A stretch of DNA of 64,000 bases. Source: Diphasiastrum complanatum. Lineage: Eukaryota; Streptophyta; Lycopodiopsida; Lycopodiales; Lycopodiaceae. This document shows, piece by piece, positions 21,540 to 35,612 of the stretch (position 1 is the stretch's first letter; each line of letters starts with the position of its first letter). The position numbers were made by a program, and so were the translations under genes. The notes under the pieces are model-generated. The model searched no databases and was not told the origin of the DNA. It worked only from the letters and a program-made list of their open reading frames with translations. The stretch lies in assembly GCA_029204225.1 (NCBI GenBank), contig CM055107.1, forward strand, positions 8,735,472 through 8,799,471. Direction: 5' to 3'.

Positions 21540-22590
21540 TTATGATGGAGTCAAGAAATCAATATACACTACAAATGACTTTGAATGTCCTATTGAAGGC
21601 ATAGGGAACATTCCCTTGAAGCTTGCATCCTCTAAAGTTCTTTCTCTCTCTAAAGTTCTTTATGTACCTAAGCTTACTAAGAATCTTATTAGTGTTGGCC
21701 AATTGCTTGACAATGGCCTTGATGTAAAATTCAATGTTGATACTTGCACTTTCAAGAAGAATGATGAGATACTTGCATTAGGATCTAGATTTGGAGGCAT
21801 CTATAAACTAGATCCAAATGAGTATGTGAATGCTTGTAATGTTGCTCTTGTGAACAAGCTCTCTATGGAGGAATTATGGCATAGGAGGTTGGGACATCCC
21901 AACTACAAATCCATGCTCTCTATGATCAAAGAAGCCAAAGCTATTGGCTTGCCAAAGTCATTCTCCTAGAAGATCAAGCCTTGTGAGGCTTGTGCTATTG
22001 CTAAATCTCACAAAAAGCCATTTACAAGACCTTCTATCAAAAGCAAGCATCCTTTGGAGTTAATCCACTCGGATGTGCATTTCACATCAACTACAAGCAA
22101 GGGAGGAGCCACTTGTTTTGTTACTTTCATTGATGATTTCACAAGATTCACTTGGATATATCTTCTTGCTTCTAAATCTATGGTGTTTGATCATTTCCTT
22201 ACTTTCAAAGCTTATGTAGAGAAGCAATTTTTATTCAAGATTAAAGCTCTTAGAAGTGATGGAGGTGGTGAATATATCTCCAATAAATTTCAAGATTTTT
22301 GTGAGCTTTAAGGCATCAAAAGAGAGTTCTCTTGTGCCTACTCTCCATCTCAAAATGGAGTGGCCGAGAGAAACAATAGATCTCTATGTGAATGTGCAAA
22401 ATCTATGAGAATTGAGGCATCTTTGCCCAAAGATTTTTGGGGAGAAGCCATTGATTGTGCAAATTATCTTTGCAATAGGCTCCCACATATAGCTCTTGGA
22501 GGAAAGTCACCATATGAAATCTTATATTTGAAGAAGCCTAAGGTTGATCACCTTAGAATTTTTGGATGCATATGATTTGTCCATATTCCC
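21540..22590 (+). pseudogene. Copia D protease end, pre-integrase, integrase
   Basis: The plus strand reads VLYVPKLTKNLISVGQLLDN, the zinc region HRRLGHPNYKS..CEACAIAKSHKKPF, and the core ELIHSDVHF, TFIDDFTRFTWIY, ALRSDGGGEYIS and SQNGVAERNNRSL, so the D,D,E triad is present. Three single stops break it, at 21967-21969, 22309-22311 and 22573-22575. Gag and the protease active site lie outside the preserved part. It is continuous with the open RT frame that follows. Confidence 0.9.
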
Positions 22591-24510
22591 TTGGAAACAA
22601 GGAAGAAGGAAGATGCTAGTGCATGCAAAGAGATCATGGTTGGATACTCATCCACCAAGAAGGCCTATAGAGTCTTTATACTCTCTACTTCTCAAGCTAT
22701 AAAAAGTAGAGATGTTGTCTTTCATGAAGATGAACACTCATCTTTTGAAGAGGCCGAGATCAAGAAGTCTATGGATGCATCACCAATTATTGATTTTGAA
22801 GACAATCATGATGTGATGGGGTCGAGATTTGAAGAAGACTCTCCTCATATTTTCTCACCAAGAAGATCCATGAGAGATAGATCCGAGCCTAAGAGGCTCT
22901 CATATGTTGACAAAGGCAAACAAGTGGATCTTGATTCCACTAATTATGTTTTTTATGTCTCTCATGAAGAGCCAAAGAATGTACAAGAGGCACTCAATAC
23001 CAAGGAGTGGTATGATGCCATGAAGCAAGAGTATGATGCATTGATCACCAACAATACTTGGGAGCTTGTGGATCCTCCATCCAACAAGCATGTGATTGGT
23101 TGCAAGTGGGTATTTCGGATCAAGTTCAATCATGATGGCACCATCAACAAGTATAAAACAAGATTATGTGCCAAAGGATTTGCTCAAATCCATGGCCTTG
23201 ATTATGAGGAGACCTTTGCACCCGTTGCAAAGATGGTGACAATAATAATTCTTATTTCTCTTGCTTGTTTCTTTAAGTGGAAGGTGTTCCAATTAGATGT
23301 ATCCAATGCTTTTCTAAATGGTTATCTTGAGGAGGAGATCTATATGGAACAACCTCAAGGATTCATCAAGGATGAGTCCAAAGTGTGCTTGCTCTTCAAA
23401 AGTCTTTATGGACTCAATCAAGCACCAAGATCATGGTATTCAAGACTTAATTATTTTCTTATCTCACTAGGATTTACTTTTAGTGACTATGATCCTTCCA
23501 TGTATCTAAAGTTTGTTGATAGCAATATTGTCATTCTTCTAATTTATGCTGATGACGTTATTCTTTGTGGAAGTTGTATCAAGCTAGTTGATGAAACTAA
23601 GCTAGCACTTGGATGTGAGTTTAAAATGCAAGATCTAGGAGAGATACATTACATCCTAGGCCTAGAAATTGATTTTTACGAAAATCATGTCTTTATATGC
23701 CAATCTAGATATGCTCACTCTATGTTGAAAAAATTTCATATGGAAAATTCTAAGAGCATAGATACTCCAATGGAGCAAATTGTAAAAGATCCTAATAAAG
23801 GTGATGAAAGATCCTTTGAGGACATCACACTTTTTAGGAGTCTTGTAGGCTCCTTGATTTGGCTTACAATTACTAGGCCCGATCTAAGTTTTTGTGTGCA
23901 CAAATTGAGTCAATTTATGAAAGATCCTAAGATCCATCATTGGAAGATGGCCAAGAGGATTCTAAGATATGTATCTTCATCTTGTGATTATGGTCTACTT
24001 TATAAAAGTGAAGATCTATCCATTGTTGGCTACTCGGATTCGGACTTTGCAGGTGACAAGATGGATCGAAAGTCTATTAGTGGATACACTTTCTTTCTTG
24101 GAGGCAACCTAATATCTTGGCTTTCCAAAAAGCAAGATACTATATCTCTCTCTTCATGTGAGGCTGAGTACAAAGCACTCACTACAACTACCAAAGAGGT
24201 GCTTTGGATCAAGAGGTTATTAATGGAGCTAAAGTGCATCAAGGAAGATGATCTACCAATGATCCAGTGTGATAACATCTCGGCCCAAGCTCTTGCCAAT
24301 AATCCCATATTTCATACAAGAAGCAAGCACATAGAAGTGGCACACCATTTTGTGAGAGAAAAACTTATTGGAGGAGAAATCTATTTGGAGCATGTCAACT
24401 CGTCCTCTTGTATTGCCGATCTACTCACCAAGCCTTTGAGCAAAAGTGCTTTCATCAAGCATAGATCTAATCTTGGAGTTATATCAAGATCAATGCTTAT
24501 ATCTTCATAG
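22591..24510 (+). CDS. Copia D integrase C-end, RT and RNase H, open frame
   Basis: 639 open codons cover the integrase C-terminal part (GYSSTKKAYRVF), an acidic linker, RT (GCKWVFRIKFNHDGTINKYK, AKGFAQIHGLDYEETFAPV, FQLDVSNAFLNGYLEEE, SLYGLNQAPRSWY, the catalytic box YADD, LGLEIDFYENHVF) and RNase H (YSDSDFAGDKMDRKSISGY, SLSSCEAEYKAL, TRSKHIEVAHHFVREK, ADLLTKPLS). Catalytic residues of RT and RNase H look intact. The ATG at 22591 is only the first Met after a stop; in the living element this is the C-terminal part of one gag-pol polyprotein. The upstream stops make the copy non-autonomous. Confidence 0.9.
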   Translation: METRKKEDASACKEIMVGYSSTKKAYRVFILSTSQAIKSRDVVFHEDEHSSFEEAEIKKSMDASPIIDFEDNHDVMGSRFEEDSPHIFSPRRSMRDRSEPKRLSYVDKGKQVDLDSTNYVFYVSHEEPKNVQEALNTKEWYDAMKQEYDALITNNTWELVDPPSNKHVIGCKWVFRIKFNHDGTINKYKTRLCAKGFAQIHGLDYEETFAPVAKMVTIIILISLACFFKWKVFQLDVSNAFLNGYLEEEIYMEQPQGFIKDESKVCLLFKSLYGLNQAPRSWYSRLNYFLISLGFTFSDYDPSMYLKFVDSNIVILLIYADDVILCGSCIKLVDETKLALGCEFKMQDLGEIHYILGLEIDFYENHVFICQSRYAHSMLKKFHMENSKSIDTPMEQIVKDPNKGDERSFEDITLFRSLVGSLIWLTITRPDLSFCVHKLSQFMKDPKIHHWKMAKRILRYVSSSCDYGLLYKSEDLSIVGYSDSDFAGDKMDRKSISGYTFFLGGNLISWLSKKQDTISLSSCEAEYKALTTTTKEVLWIKRLLMELKCIKEDDLPMIQCDNISAQALANNPIFHTRSKHIEVAHHFVREKLIGGEIYLEHVNSSSCIADLLTKPLSKSAFIKHRSNLGVISRSMLISS

Positions 24511-24525
24511 ATAATTTTTTAGGAG

Positions 24526-25207
24526 TGTGAAGAATTTAAAAAGATTATCTATGTTAGATATAGGGGTCTTATGTTTTTTACATCAAGCATCTAGGTGTAG
24601 GATGTTGATAGGAACAAATTTGGCATAGATGGCAAATTATGCATTTCCATTTGTAATGCCACTATTAAGCCGAAATAGAGTAAGAGGCTAAACTCATGCC
24701 AATTAGAGTGCAGACAAGTGTAATGCCTTTGTTTGATGAATTCTAAGAGGTCCAATAGGATTTAGAGGTGGAACCATGTGAGGTCCAATAGGAATTTGAG
24801 GTGTGCTTGAATATAGTCCAATAGAATTAAGAGGTGCATGGATCAATGGTCCAATAGAATTAAGAGGTGACAAAGTGTGGTCCAATCATAGTTAAGCATA
24901 GTGGTAGCTCGTGGATCTACTAGTATCATTGTACTCCTCATTTTGGATCGAATTGATTTGGTGATTGTGTGGATTTTGAGTGTCATTGAATTTCTAGCTT
25001 TCTCTCTCTACCCGAGAGCTCATGATGGTTTTTCTCTCTCTAACCAAAGAGAGCAGCTTGTTTTTACTTAGAATATTTTTTGAATACTTCCCACACGTGT
25101 GAGTGAGAGCTGGAAGTGATTGAATGCATGTAGTAGTGTGTTTTTGCCATAGGATCTAAGATTGATCTTGAATCTCAATCTAGTCTGGATCTTGGTGCAT
25201 CTACACA
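24526..25207 (+). repeat. Copia D 3' LTR
   Basis: TGTGAAGAATTT starts 15 bases after the pol stop, behind a short purine tract (AGGAG). The LTR appears to end in CTACACA at 25207, giving about 682 bp, close to the 650 bp of copia C. No 5' copy was found upstream. Confidence 0.5.
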
Positions 25208-25234
25208 CCTTAGGAGATCACAAGTACATGTTGT

Positions 25235-26574
25235 GGACAATCCACACGTGCAAAATCAACAAGTTTTGCCTTCGATTGCTTTGCAGGGCACCCTATTCAT
25301 CAAGTAGTTTGCACATACAAGAGATTCACCCCAAAAAGATTTGGGAAAACAAGCATCCAATCTTAAAGCCATAGAACATTCACATGATGTTCTATTCCTT
25401 CTTTCAGCAACTCCATTTTGTTGAGGGGTGTAAGGACAAGAAGTTTCTTTATGATTTTCCACAAACAACTTGAACTTTACAAAAGTATCAAATACTTGAG
25501 ACTTGAAGGAAAGTAAGAACACCAACAATATCTTGGTAGTCATCAATGAAGGTTAAAACCATGGATGAGCCTCCATTAGATTTGGTGCTAGCAATATGCA
25601 CATGCGAGTGTACGAGTTCAAGAGGTTGAGGTGACTTTGTGATGTAGTAAGGAAACACCTTCTTCCCAATAGACCTAGGTAGGCCTAAAGCATACTCCTC
25701 CTTGATCATAGCCTCCACGGAACCCGAGTTGACATGTCCAAGTCTTTTGTGCCATAAAGTAAAGGTAGATATCTTGCTCTTCTCAGCCAAAATGACAATA
25801 TTAGCATCCACAAATGCATCCAACTTATAAAGTTTGCCAATTCTAGTGCCCCTAGCAACTATCTTACCCTTATTCTTGATTGAAACATTCATTTGAAGCA
25901 AAATCAACATCGAAACCATTGTCTACCATTCGGCCAACACTTAGCAGATTCTATGTTATTGTAGGAATGTACAAAACACCTTCTATGTTGATCTTTTTGG
26001 AAGATCCTAAGAAAATGGAAATGCTACCAGCTCCTTCAATCTTACAAGCTTTATCATTTGATGTATAGATATATTTTATAGGTCCATCATTAGATAAGAG
26101 AGAAGAGAAAAACTCCCTTTTGCTAGTCATGTGTGAACTAGCATCCGAATCGATCCACCAAGGATCTTCTCCTTTGAATCTTGTTGAAGAAAATATGGAC
26201 ATCATGAGGGAGATCCTTGATAGGATCACCTATGAAGGCTAGCTCTTTGTTCAATTCCTTCACTCTTAAGACAAAAGTATCTGCACTCTCTCCTTTATTT
26301 TGATAGCTTTTATATATTTTATTCTTCAAAGCTAACATCCCTCTCTTAAGAGTTCATTAGCAACATTCATTTTTATACAATGTAGTGCAACATTGCACCT
26401 CTTCTGGTGTTTGGTCTTCTCTTGAGGATGGATAGGTTCATCCTCCTCTCCATTTACAATATCCATTAGATCTTGCATGATCATGATGGATTCCATTCTA
26501 ACTTTCCATATGGAATGGTTAGTTTTGTTAAGCCTCTCATTAGTGTCCAAGAGGAATGCATTTGAAGATGCCAT
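25235..26574 (-). pseudogene. Copia I gag, protease, integrase N-part
   Basis: On the minus strand gag starts at 26574 with MASSNAFLLDTNERLNKTNH, then SIWKVRMESIMIMQDLMDIV. A middle part has SYQNKGESADTFVLRVKELN. The protease region has PWWIDSDASSHMTS (DSG reads DSD). The pre-integrase (LWHKRLGHVNSGS) and integrase core start (TFIDDYQ, QQNGVAERRNRT) follow. Frameshifts and stops are frequent, and the nucleocapsid is missing between gag and protease. The fragment ends tail to tail against the copia D LTR. Confidence 0.85.
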
Positions 26575-27480
26575 CTCTTCTCCTAATCAAGGACTTGACA
26601 AAATAAAGGTTACTTCTATTGATTGAAGATCTACCTTATCCCACTTCTTAGGGACCTGAAAAGATTAGTAATAGAATTCCTATAAAGATCTAATAATGAT
26701 CTTGAACAAAATCAAATCATAGAATACTAGAAACAATGCACTTGCTTGATTGAAGTAGACAAAACTAGTAGAATTGCCCCTCTTTCTATAAAGAGCATAA
26801 AAGCTTCAAATGATCTGATCAAGAGTGAATTTTAACAGCCTAATATCCTTCCAAAATCACTTGCAAAATATCCAAATGGAACTTAATGAGGATGCAACAC
26901 AATCTACTATCCAATCACAAGCAAAAATTGATCAAAATTGATGAAAAATTGATCTAATTTGATGCATAAGTCAAGCAATGATTGGCAAGCAACGGTTGGC
27001 AAGCAATGGTTGGACTAACCAAAATCACTTTAGGAGGTGTCCTCAACACCTTAGAATAGCCTTGAATAGTCCCCAAATCTCTGATCTTCCCTCTCCTTGA
27101 ATGCTAGAAAGCCTCCTCTATGAAATCACCTCCAAAACTCGCTTAGACATCAATGCTTGGAGCAAGCAAAACTTGCTATCTTGGTAATGTGGATTGAATT
27201 CAACTTTGCCTCTGGTTTTAGACAGAACTAACACGTCTCCTGGCTAACGCACCAATGTTGGAAGAAATAAGGACCCGAAAAGCATAGGAATTCCCACAAA
27301 GAAAGCACCTACAAATGAAGTCACACAACACCAATCTATAATGGATTTGACTCACTTTGAGTTCTAGAATCAATACTAGATGCTAAGATCCAATCTACAC
27401 AAGATTTAGATCAAAAATTGTGATCAAATTGATTGAAAAGCAAGGATCTAGCTCATTTTAACATTTAGGATCTGATACCA
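26575..27480 (-). other. Copia I untranslated leader and primer-binding site
   Basis: About 900 nt lie between gag and the LTR. Minus-strand TGGTATCAGATCC at 27480-27468 matches the initiator-tRNA-Met primer site used by plant copia elements and directly abuts the LTR. Confidence 0.65.
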
Positions 27481-28151
27481 TGTGAAAATTATAGCAACTA
27501 CGGATTCTAAAACACTTCAAATGATGAGAAAAATAATAGATTATGATTCCATAATGTTAGCACAAGTTGCACCATCAAAATCCATCAAAAATTTATGTTT
27601 GTACCTCACTAAATGGCCCAAATCCTTGAAGAAGCCTTCACACGCGTGAATGTACGGCCTTCCCACAATCTGAGCACTATACACCAAACCTACATTCAAT
27701 CCTCTAGTGATTACAAATCACAAGAACTCAAAGAATCATGAACATAGAGAGCAATTGCACCAATATGAGAGGAAAATCATGAATTTTCTTGATTGATTTT
27801 GGTGAGAGATCATCACCTATATATACATGATCCATCATGATTTTGGGCAAGTATGAGTAGCCCTAGACCTATCCCTAATGCTAATTTTGGTGGATCTTTC
27901 ATCCCTACCAAGTTAGGATTGGAATCTTGGAGATCCCTCAACAACGTCAAAGTTACCAAAAATAGCTCCTACTTTTTCTCTCTTGTATCTAAGAATGATT
28001 TGGACTCATTCCAAAGGTTCTATCACTTAGGTCAACTTGAAAATGGAGCCCTATGCTATTTTCCACGTGTGACAAGCCACATCATGACCATCTAACTATG
28101 TACAAGTCATATGACCAAAACCAGTCAAGCTAGAATTGTGATTTTTTTACA
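27481..28151 (-). repeat. Copia I 5' LTR
   Basis: It begins TGTGAAAATT immediately after the primer-binding site and probably ends at TTTTACA (28151), about 671 bp. The outer end is estimated from the start of plus-strand copia E coding sequence at 28152. Confidence 0.5.
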
Positions 28152-28688
28152 GTCAACCTATGTATCTACTATGGTGACGTTGATTCATCCGATATCCCTA
28201 CTCTTCATGGATATACAAATGCAAATTGGATAGGCGATGTTGACACCAAAAAATCGACTTCTGGATTTGTCTTCCTACTCAATAATGGTCCGATATCTTG
28301 GAACAGTCGGAAACAAACCTCCATTCAAATGTTATCCACAAAATCTGAATACACTGTAGTCTCTCAAGCTACCAAAGAGACAATATAGTTGAGAAATTTA
28401 TTGTCTGATATTGGTCTCAGACAATCTACTCCAACCATGATACAATCAGATAATCAGAGTGCTATTGCATTATCTATCAATCCTAGATTTCATTCTAGGA
28501 GTAAGCACATCAAAATCAGATATCACTACATCATGAGCATGATACTCAACAAGGAGGTAAGTCTAAAATTTTGCAGAACCATGTACATGACAGCTGACAT
28601 ATTTACAAAGGGATTGAATCAGGAAGCACATAAGAATTTTTGTGCTATCTTGAATTTGCAAATCAAAGCATTCAAGGATCCAGATTAA
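28152..28688 (+). pseudogene. Copia E RNase H C-terminal fragment
   Basis: The plus strand reads GYTNANWIGDVDTKKSTSGF, the SxxSEYxxxxxA region (TKSEYTVVSQATKE), a TAG at 28387, then QSDNQSAIALSINPRFHSRS, KHIKIRYHYI and TADIFTKGLNQEAHKNF. It ends nine bases before a polypurine tract and the LTR at 28696. RT and everything upstream are absent. Confidence 0.85.
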
Positions 28689-28695
28689 GGGGGGG

Positions 28696-29915
<1,220 letters not shown>

Positions 29916-30289
29916 TGTGGTCCCTTCACAAGCTCATCTAGATTTGATCTAGATTGATCTTAATCTGAAGTAGATTGATATATCGAGTAATCTGACAACC
30001 AATCCCTCTTGAGGATCAGATTAGGATCCACTCTTGGTCCTTTTTGTACTTTTTGCACAGAAGCAATATTCAAGGATGCATTACGTATTTCCCAGCCTGT
30101 CAGTGGGTAACTTAAATCCGATACTCAGCTACATGCATGCACTAGCCATGCAACCATCTACAGCTCAAACATATCAGGATTCAGCACAGAGAGCAATCCT
30201 ACTACTAACTACTGAATCAAAGAACAATCAAGAACTAGAATAGCCACTAAAACCAAAACCAGATTCAAAAAACAAGAAACAAGATTCCT

Positions 30290-31780
30290 AACAGCATTTA
30301 ACAATCTAGGAATCAAGAAACATACATTACTTGATGCCTAAGTTATCCAAGAACATCAAGAACTAGAATGTCAAGACTATGCAAGACTTACACCACATTT
30401 CCAGCCTCTATAGTTTACTTGAATGCTGATTTCTACAAGATTCCACAAGCAAGAATTGAAGCTAATCCACAACTAAGCAAGAACAAGAAACAAGAATCTA
30501 GTTAATTCACAAGCAAGAAATCAAGCATGCTCATAGAAATATCACTCAAGATCATTGCCATGAACAAGAAGCTTAGTCATCTTCAAGAACTCATGGAGGA
30601 TCCTCTTTATTAGTTCAAGAGAACTTGAAAATATGATCAAAAGCTCCCTCACAAGAGAGGGGGGCCCTTAAATAAGCAAGAAGGTTGCCCATGTGCCAAT
30701 TCCACTAAATTAGAAATTACATGTGGAATTTGCCCTTCCACTAGAGGTCACCATCAAAAGGTGGCTCACTCTTACTATCTTAATGGAGTCTACATTTATT
30801 ACAACTATTCAAGGAAATGTCACTAGCTTCTACATGGTCATTCCTTCTTTGGGATACACCATGTAGGCTCACATAGTTAATCACTATCTGCTTAGCTAGT
30901 ATTTCCTCCGCTCTCATGCTCGGCTCTCAGATTCTTCGACTCTCTTCCTTCTGAGACCTCCTCGGTCATGGGTGAGAGATAACTTGTGTCTTTAGCTTGG
31001 CTCAATACTAGAGAATCGGCTAACATTATCCACCCCTAATCTGTTGCAGGACCCATTGCAACACCGGTGATCTCTTCCGCTTGGCACTTGAAAAAGTGTG
31101 GATTTTTGTTCGCTTCCGTAAAGCCAGGTGCTTATTATCCGCAAAATTTATTCGCCAAAATTGGAAGTCCCTCAATTGGCCGCTACATACCAACCCTCTT
31201 GAGCACTTCTTGTGAATCATGTTCGCCTCGTCTTCGTGATGTCTGCTTTCGCTTGCTCATCTTTCGGCCCAGGGCTTCAAAAACTTGGAAGCGGAGCTTA
31301 CTTCCAAAATTAAGGGGCCTTAGATATTCTCTTATTTTTTCTATGAAGCCCATTTCCTGCCAGTCTTCCACCATGGTCACATAGTGTGACGACATGAAGG
31401 CCGCTCTGTAGTATAGCCTGGCCATCATCTCATGGTGGTCTTCTAATTGGAGGGCTGTGTTTGGGTTGATCTCAATGGGATCCAAACCTCAATCCAAAAA
31501 CATTCTTGCTGCATCAGAAAGGCCATGGATCTGCAATACTCGGCACTTTCCTACACGCAGATATCGGCACTCGACTTGTATTTGTGTCCGAAGTCTAGTA
31601 GCTGTAGCCTCAGATCATCCGGGGAGGTTCTCTCTGTAATTTCTGGAATGACTGGCCAGTTTACTAACTCTACTTGAGGCTTTTCCACCGGCCATGGGTT
31701 TCTTCGTTTGAGCGGCATGTAAAAAGGATCCACTCGATTCCATGCCGGTGCCCTCAAATATTCCTAGAGTCGCCTGTTAT
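30290..31780 (-). mobile_element. Dispersed element J, copy 1, with gag-like ORF remnants
   Basis: It shares long similarity with 57390-58700, for example GTTGCAGGACCCAYTGCAAC, CCAGGTGCTTATT/CCAAGTGCTTATT and the CACTAGAGGTCACCATCAAA block. Minus-strand frames at 31757-31026 read coherently across stops: PVIPEITERTSPDDLRLQLL, EDHHEMMARLYYRAAFMSS, VTMVEDWQEMGFIEKIREYL, then a basic stretch. I do not recognise the family; a retroelement gag is a guess. Confidence 0.45.
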
Positions 31781-32022
31781 CCTTCAGATATTTGCTCCGC
31801 CATTCTAGCTGCGGTTGTAGTGCGGCAACGATCTCGGCCCTGGTGGAGTATTGGCTTTGATGGTGAATGTTGTCTCTCCCTTTAACTCTTTACAAGTAGT
31901 GCAATGTTTCCATGCAAGAAGGCTCTTACCCCCTTTCTGCCAGAAAGAACTAAGAGAAGGACATTGGCAAATGTTTTGGACCACATGAGAAAAATCTAAA
32001 AAAGAACAAAAACAAGATTATT

Positions 32023-32137
32023 TGCTTAACCACAATGCTTCTTGGTTTCCAAGGGGAGGCTCGAACTTGCGACCAAAGAAACTTCGGATGGCAACCTAAC
32101 CAACAAAGCCAATCCCATTGGGTGCTTAACCACAATG
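32023..32137 (-). mobile_element. tRNA-derived SINE with target-site duplication
   Basis: An 85-bp body (32038-32122) is flanked by perfect 15-bp direct repeats TGCTTAACCACAATG at 32023-32037 and 32123-32137. On the minus strand it has an A-box-like ATTGGCTTTGTTGGTTAGG and a B-box-like CAAGTTCGAGCC, the internal Pol III promoter of tRNA-derived SINEs. It is too diverged to be a tRNA gene. Confidence 0.75.
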
Positions 32138-32867
32138 AAAAAATGTAAAGAAAAAGGGTATCTTGTTTGGCTAGTTCTTACTGGAGAAAGAAAGAAATTG
32201 GTTCAACGTTTCAAAAGGTTAAACAAAGATCCCAAAAGGTAGACATAACAATATGATATTTTTACCAAGAGAACCTAGAGAGATGATATGAGTTTAATTC
32301 TTTTTTCAGTAGTGGCCAAACTAAGGCCATCAAGAAGAGACTCTATAGTAATTGCAAGGAGAAGAGGACTTGATATAGGGTGACCATGTCTAATTCCACA
32401 AGGATTGGGGAAGGATTTGGAAATCATTCCATTGAAGTGGATCTTAGAGAAAGTTGTGAAAGAAAGAAACTTTGTGATGGTAATAAACTAGGCAAGAATA
32501 AGGAGTCAATAACAAGAAGTGAATACGCATTCAAAACTAATTCTTTCAAAGGCCTTCTATAGATCAAGACACGCAATAAGAGCTTTTAGATTTTCATGGA
32601 GTGAGTGCTTAGATATCATGTTTCAAAATCTCTTATAGTCCGTTGAGCTTTATAGAGAGATCCATCTTGAAATGTTGACAAACCTTCAAAGTGGTAAAGC
32701 AAATGCATTAGACCAATATCAAAACAATGACAACACTAACCAATATCGAATGTGTATGTATGCTCATTGGAATAGTGTACTATTACTATGTAATATAAAA
32801 CTATATTTTATACTATCAATCACTAAACTTTTCCAATTGATGCATTTATCATAAATACTTTGCAATA

Positions 32868-32958
32868 CATTCAAATGCTTCTTGGTATCCAATGGAAGGC
32901 TCGAACTTGAGACCAAAGAAACTTTGGATGTCAAGCGTTAACCAATTGAGCCAACTCC
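32868..32958 (-). mobile_element. Second copy of the tRNA-derived SINE
   Basis: It is homologous to the SINE at 32038. The minus strand reads TTGGCTCAATTGGTTAACG (A box) and CAAGTTCGAGCC (B box), about 35 nt apart. A target duplication is not evident. Confidence 0.7.
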
Positions 32959-32999
32959 CTTGCAAAAGCCCATAGTGAGAGCAAAAGCACATAGTGATA

Positions 33000-35612
33000 T
33001 CACATTTGGCAAATGGAGGAAATGGCTTTAGAAAAAAAGTGCTTTAAAAAGAACCAATTTTAAAACAATTTGGGTGGTCATGGCGCCGGCGCCTCGGCCA
33101 CCCAAAGATCTCTGAAAAAAAATCTGCAGATGCCATGCTTGTCTTGCGAGGGCCGTGGCGCCAGTCTTGCGAGGGCCGTGGCTGCAAAAAAATTTGCAGA
33201 CGCATAGACGTTGTCAATGCACATGATAGGGATGATTGTGTGACCATTATGTCATAACTACCGTATTTTTTCCACGCTTTTGCCACATTTTTTTCAGACT
33301 TTCGTTGATTGAATAGGTCTGAACTGTTTTGAGCAATTGCATAGGTCTGATTCATGTGAGCAATTGTGTGTGATCCAATTGTGTCTGATTCGTTTGAGAA
33401 ATTGTGTCTGATTCGTTGATTGAGCAAGTCTAATTTGTTTGATAAGGTACAAATTCTCGTTCCGAGCATTGAGCTTTGGTACATTTCGTTTCGAAAGTAC
33501 GAAACGGAACGCGATCAGTACATATGGAACGAGCTCCTCTCTCATGAAAAGTAATCTGCGAATCCATAATCTTTTCGGGATCTCACCTCTCAGATTTGCT
33601 TCTGAATTTGTGAATCTGTGAAATTCTACTATTGCGATCCCACAATTTTCAGGAATCATTTGCCTCACTGATCTGAGAATCTCTGAGAAGTGAGCATTAC
33701 GAGGATTAAGAAAATCTTTTGGTCGTTCCAGCCGGTGAAGACTGAGATGAATGTAGAGAAGTGAAAGGCCATGTGCTGCAAGCATTGAGTGTTTCTACAT
33801 ACTTTTACCTCAAATCTTTGAAGAATGGAATGACAATGATGCGTCATCAAATAGTGAAACGTGCCAGTCTATGAAGGATTGTCCAGGAAAGACACATTGC
33901 AAATGATATATTCTCTATGGTTACTATTTGAAGAGGATCAAGCACAAAATTTGGGTTAATTGAATTTTAAGAAATAATAAAAATAAATTGTACTTTTGTG
34001 AGCGGTCCTCCTTTATGAGATAGGAATCTTTCTTTTGTTCTTGAATCTTAAGATTTATGTGGACTGGAACGAAAACAAATTGAATTATTTTTGGAGAAAG
34101 TTGATCAAATTGTTGCAATGTGAAAACTTCATAAGGCTATATTTAGATATGAATTAGCACGAAAGGAGGCCTGCCAATGCATGTTCAAAGTTAGGTGGAG
34201 AAGAGAAATGATTGATAGTATAAGCTCCTACAACTTAAAATGTTAAAAAAACACAAACAAATCACTATGATAACTTAGCTAACCCATACTTTCCTATTTA
34301 GCAAAAACTTTAATAAACACATTTGCCTAAACATCAAAGAAAAGAAAGATAATTTTTCTTTTTCAATTGAACAATGTCATCGTTATGGCAAGGCCTTTGT
34401 GGTATGATACCACAATGTTCTTCTTTCAATAATGGATGCTGGGTAAACAAGTCTTTCCAATCTAACCAAATTGCTCTTTATGATCACTTGAACGTGTATG
34501 TCATTGCAGCTATTCCCTTTCTTTTGGATTAGATATTCTTCTTATCATGAAAAATTTTTCTTGTAAACAAATTTTTCTAGATTTATTTTCTTTTTTGGTC
34601 ATAGCTATTACCTTATTGATAAGGTGTAGATTTTAATCTCTCTCTTGAATCTAGAAGATAACAACATGTGAAAAGGCTCTATCATTAAACACTTAACCCT
34701 TTCAAATCAAGTCTTCTTTCAAATCATGAGTTGTCTCGTCATTTTTTTATTCTAAAAATAGTATTGAAAAAGAGCTATAAAGTTAAGGTTGAAAATTCAA
34801 TCTTAAATGGCTCAAAGCATGGGTCACATATTCACCTTTATTTCTAAAATCATGAAAAGAACCTTGCAAGAAGATACTTTTACTCTTGACTATCAATTAA
34901 AAAAATTTCATGGATTTGAGAAAGGCTTACTCCGTCGCACTTTCCCTCTTTGCTCAAAGTTTATAAATTTTTCAAGGTTTCTTCCCCTTTGTTTCAAATT
35001 GAATCTATCTTCTTGGGCCCTCTTTTTATCTCATATTAGCTCTTGCTTCCTTTGAAAAGCTCAACAAGATAAAAAGAACCTTGAGCAACATGTAGCCACC
35101 CTTGATTTTTTTAACTTTTAAGGTTTTTCATATGCTCTAGTTAGTTAGCACAACTTCAGTAAAGAACTTTTTCTAACATATTGTGTAGTCTATTCTTGAA
35201 CCAAAACAAAAGAGAACACATCCCACTAGTATGCATTTAAACCACAATTTATTTTGTTATGTTTCACTCTAATTGCTCAACTATTATCAAGATGCTTTTG
35301 TAATCATATGCTACATATTCAAGAATTCCCATCCTTTTTGGACTCTTTGGTTTCTTTATAAGATTTCACAAATATTATTTCTTTCTTTTATTTCTTGTGT
35401 TTGTGGCTATTTAATGATTCGTATCATTTGTAGTTGTTATCATCCTGAAATCCTTAAACTACATGTTCAAACTATTATTGGTTAGTAAAGATCATTGGTT
35501 TTACATGTTTGCAATGGTCGTTGTTTTTGCACTTTTTACGATAGAATTACTCTATAGTTTTTTGTTATAAAAATCTTTGGAAGTAAATTCATAATACTAT
35601 TGGAGATGGTGG
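33000..35612. other. Intergenic DNA
   Basis: It contains GGCGCCGGCGCC (33081-33092), a short tandem duplication around 33140-33180, and a perfect palindrome TTGTGGTATGATACCACAA at about 34397-34415. ORFs at 33294-33785 (minus) and 34807-35055 (plus) have no recognisable domain and sit in repeat-like sequence. Confidence 0.4.

Noticed and set aside
32038-32122. tRNA gene
   Set aside because: A and B boxes are present but stems and anticodon arm do not fold; target duplications indicate a SINE.
33294-33785. 163-codon minus ORF
   Set aside because: It lies in sequence with short internal repeats, has no recognisable domain and is overlapped by other equally open frames.
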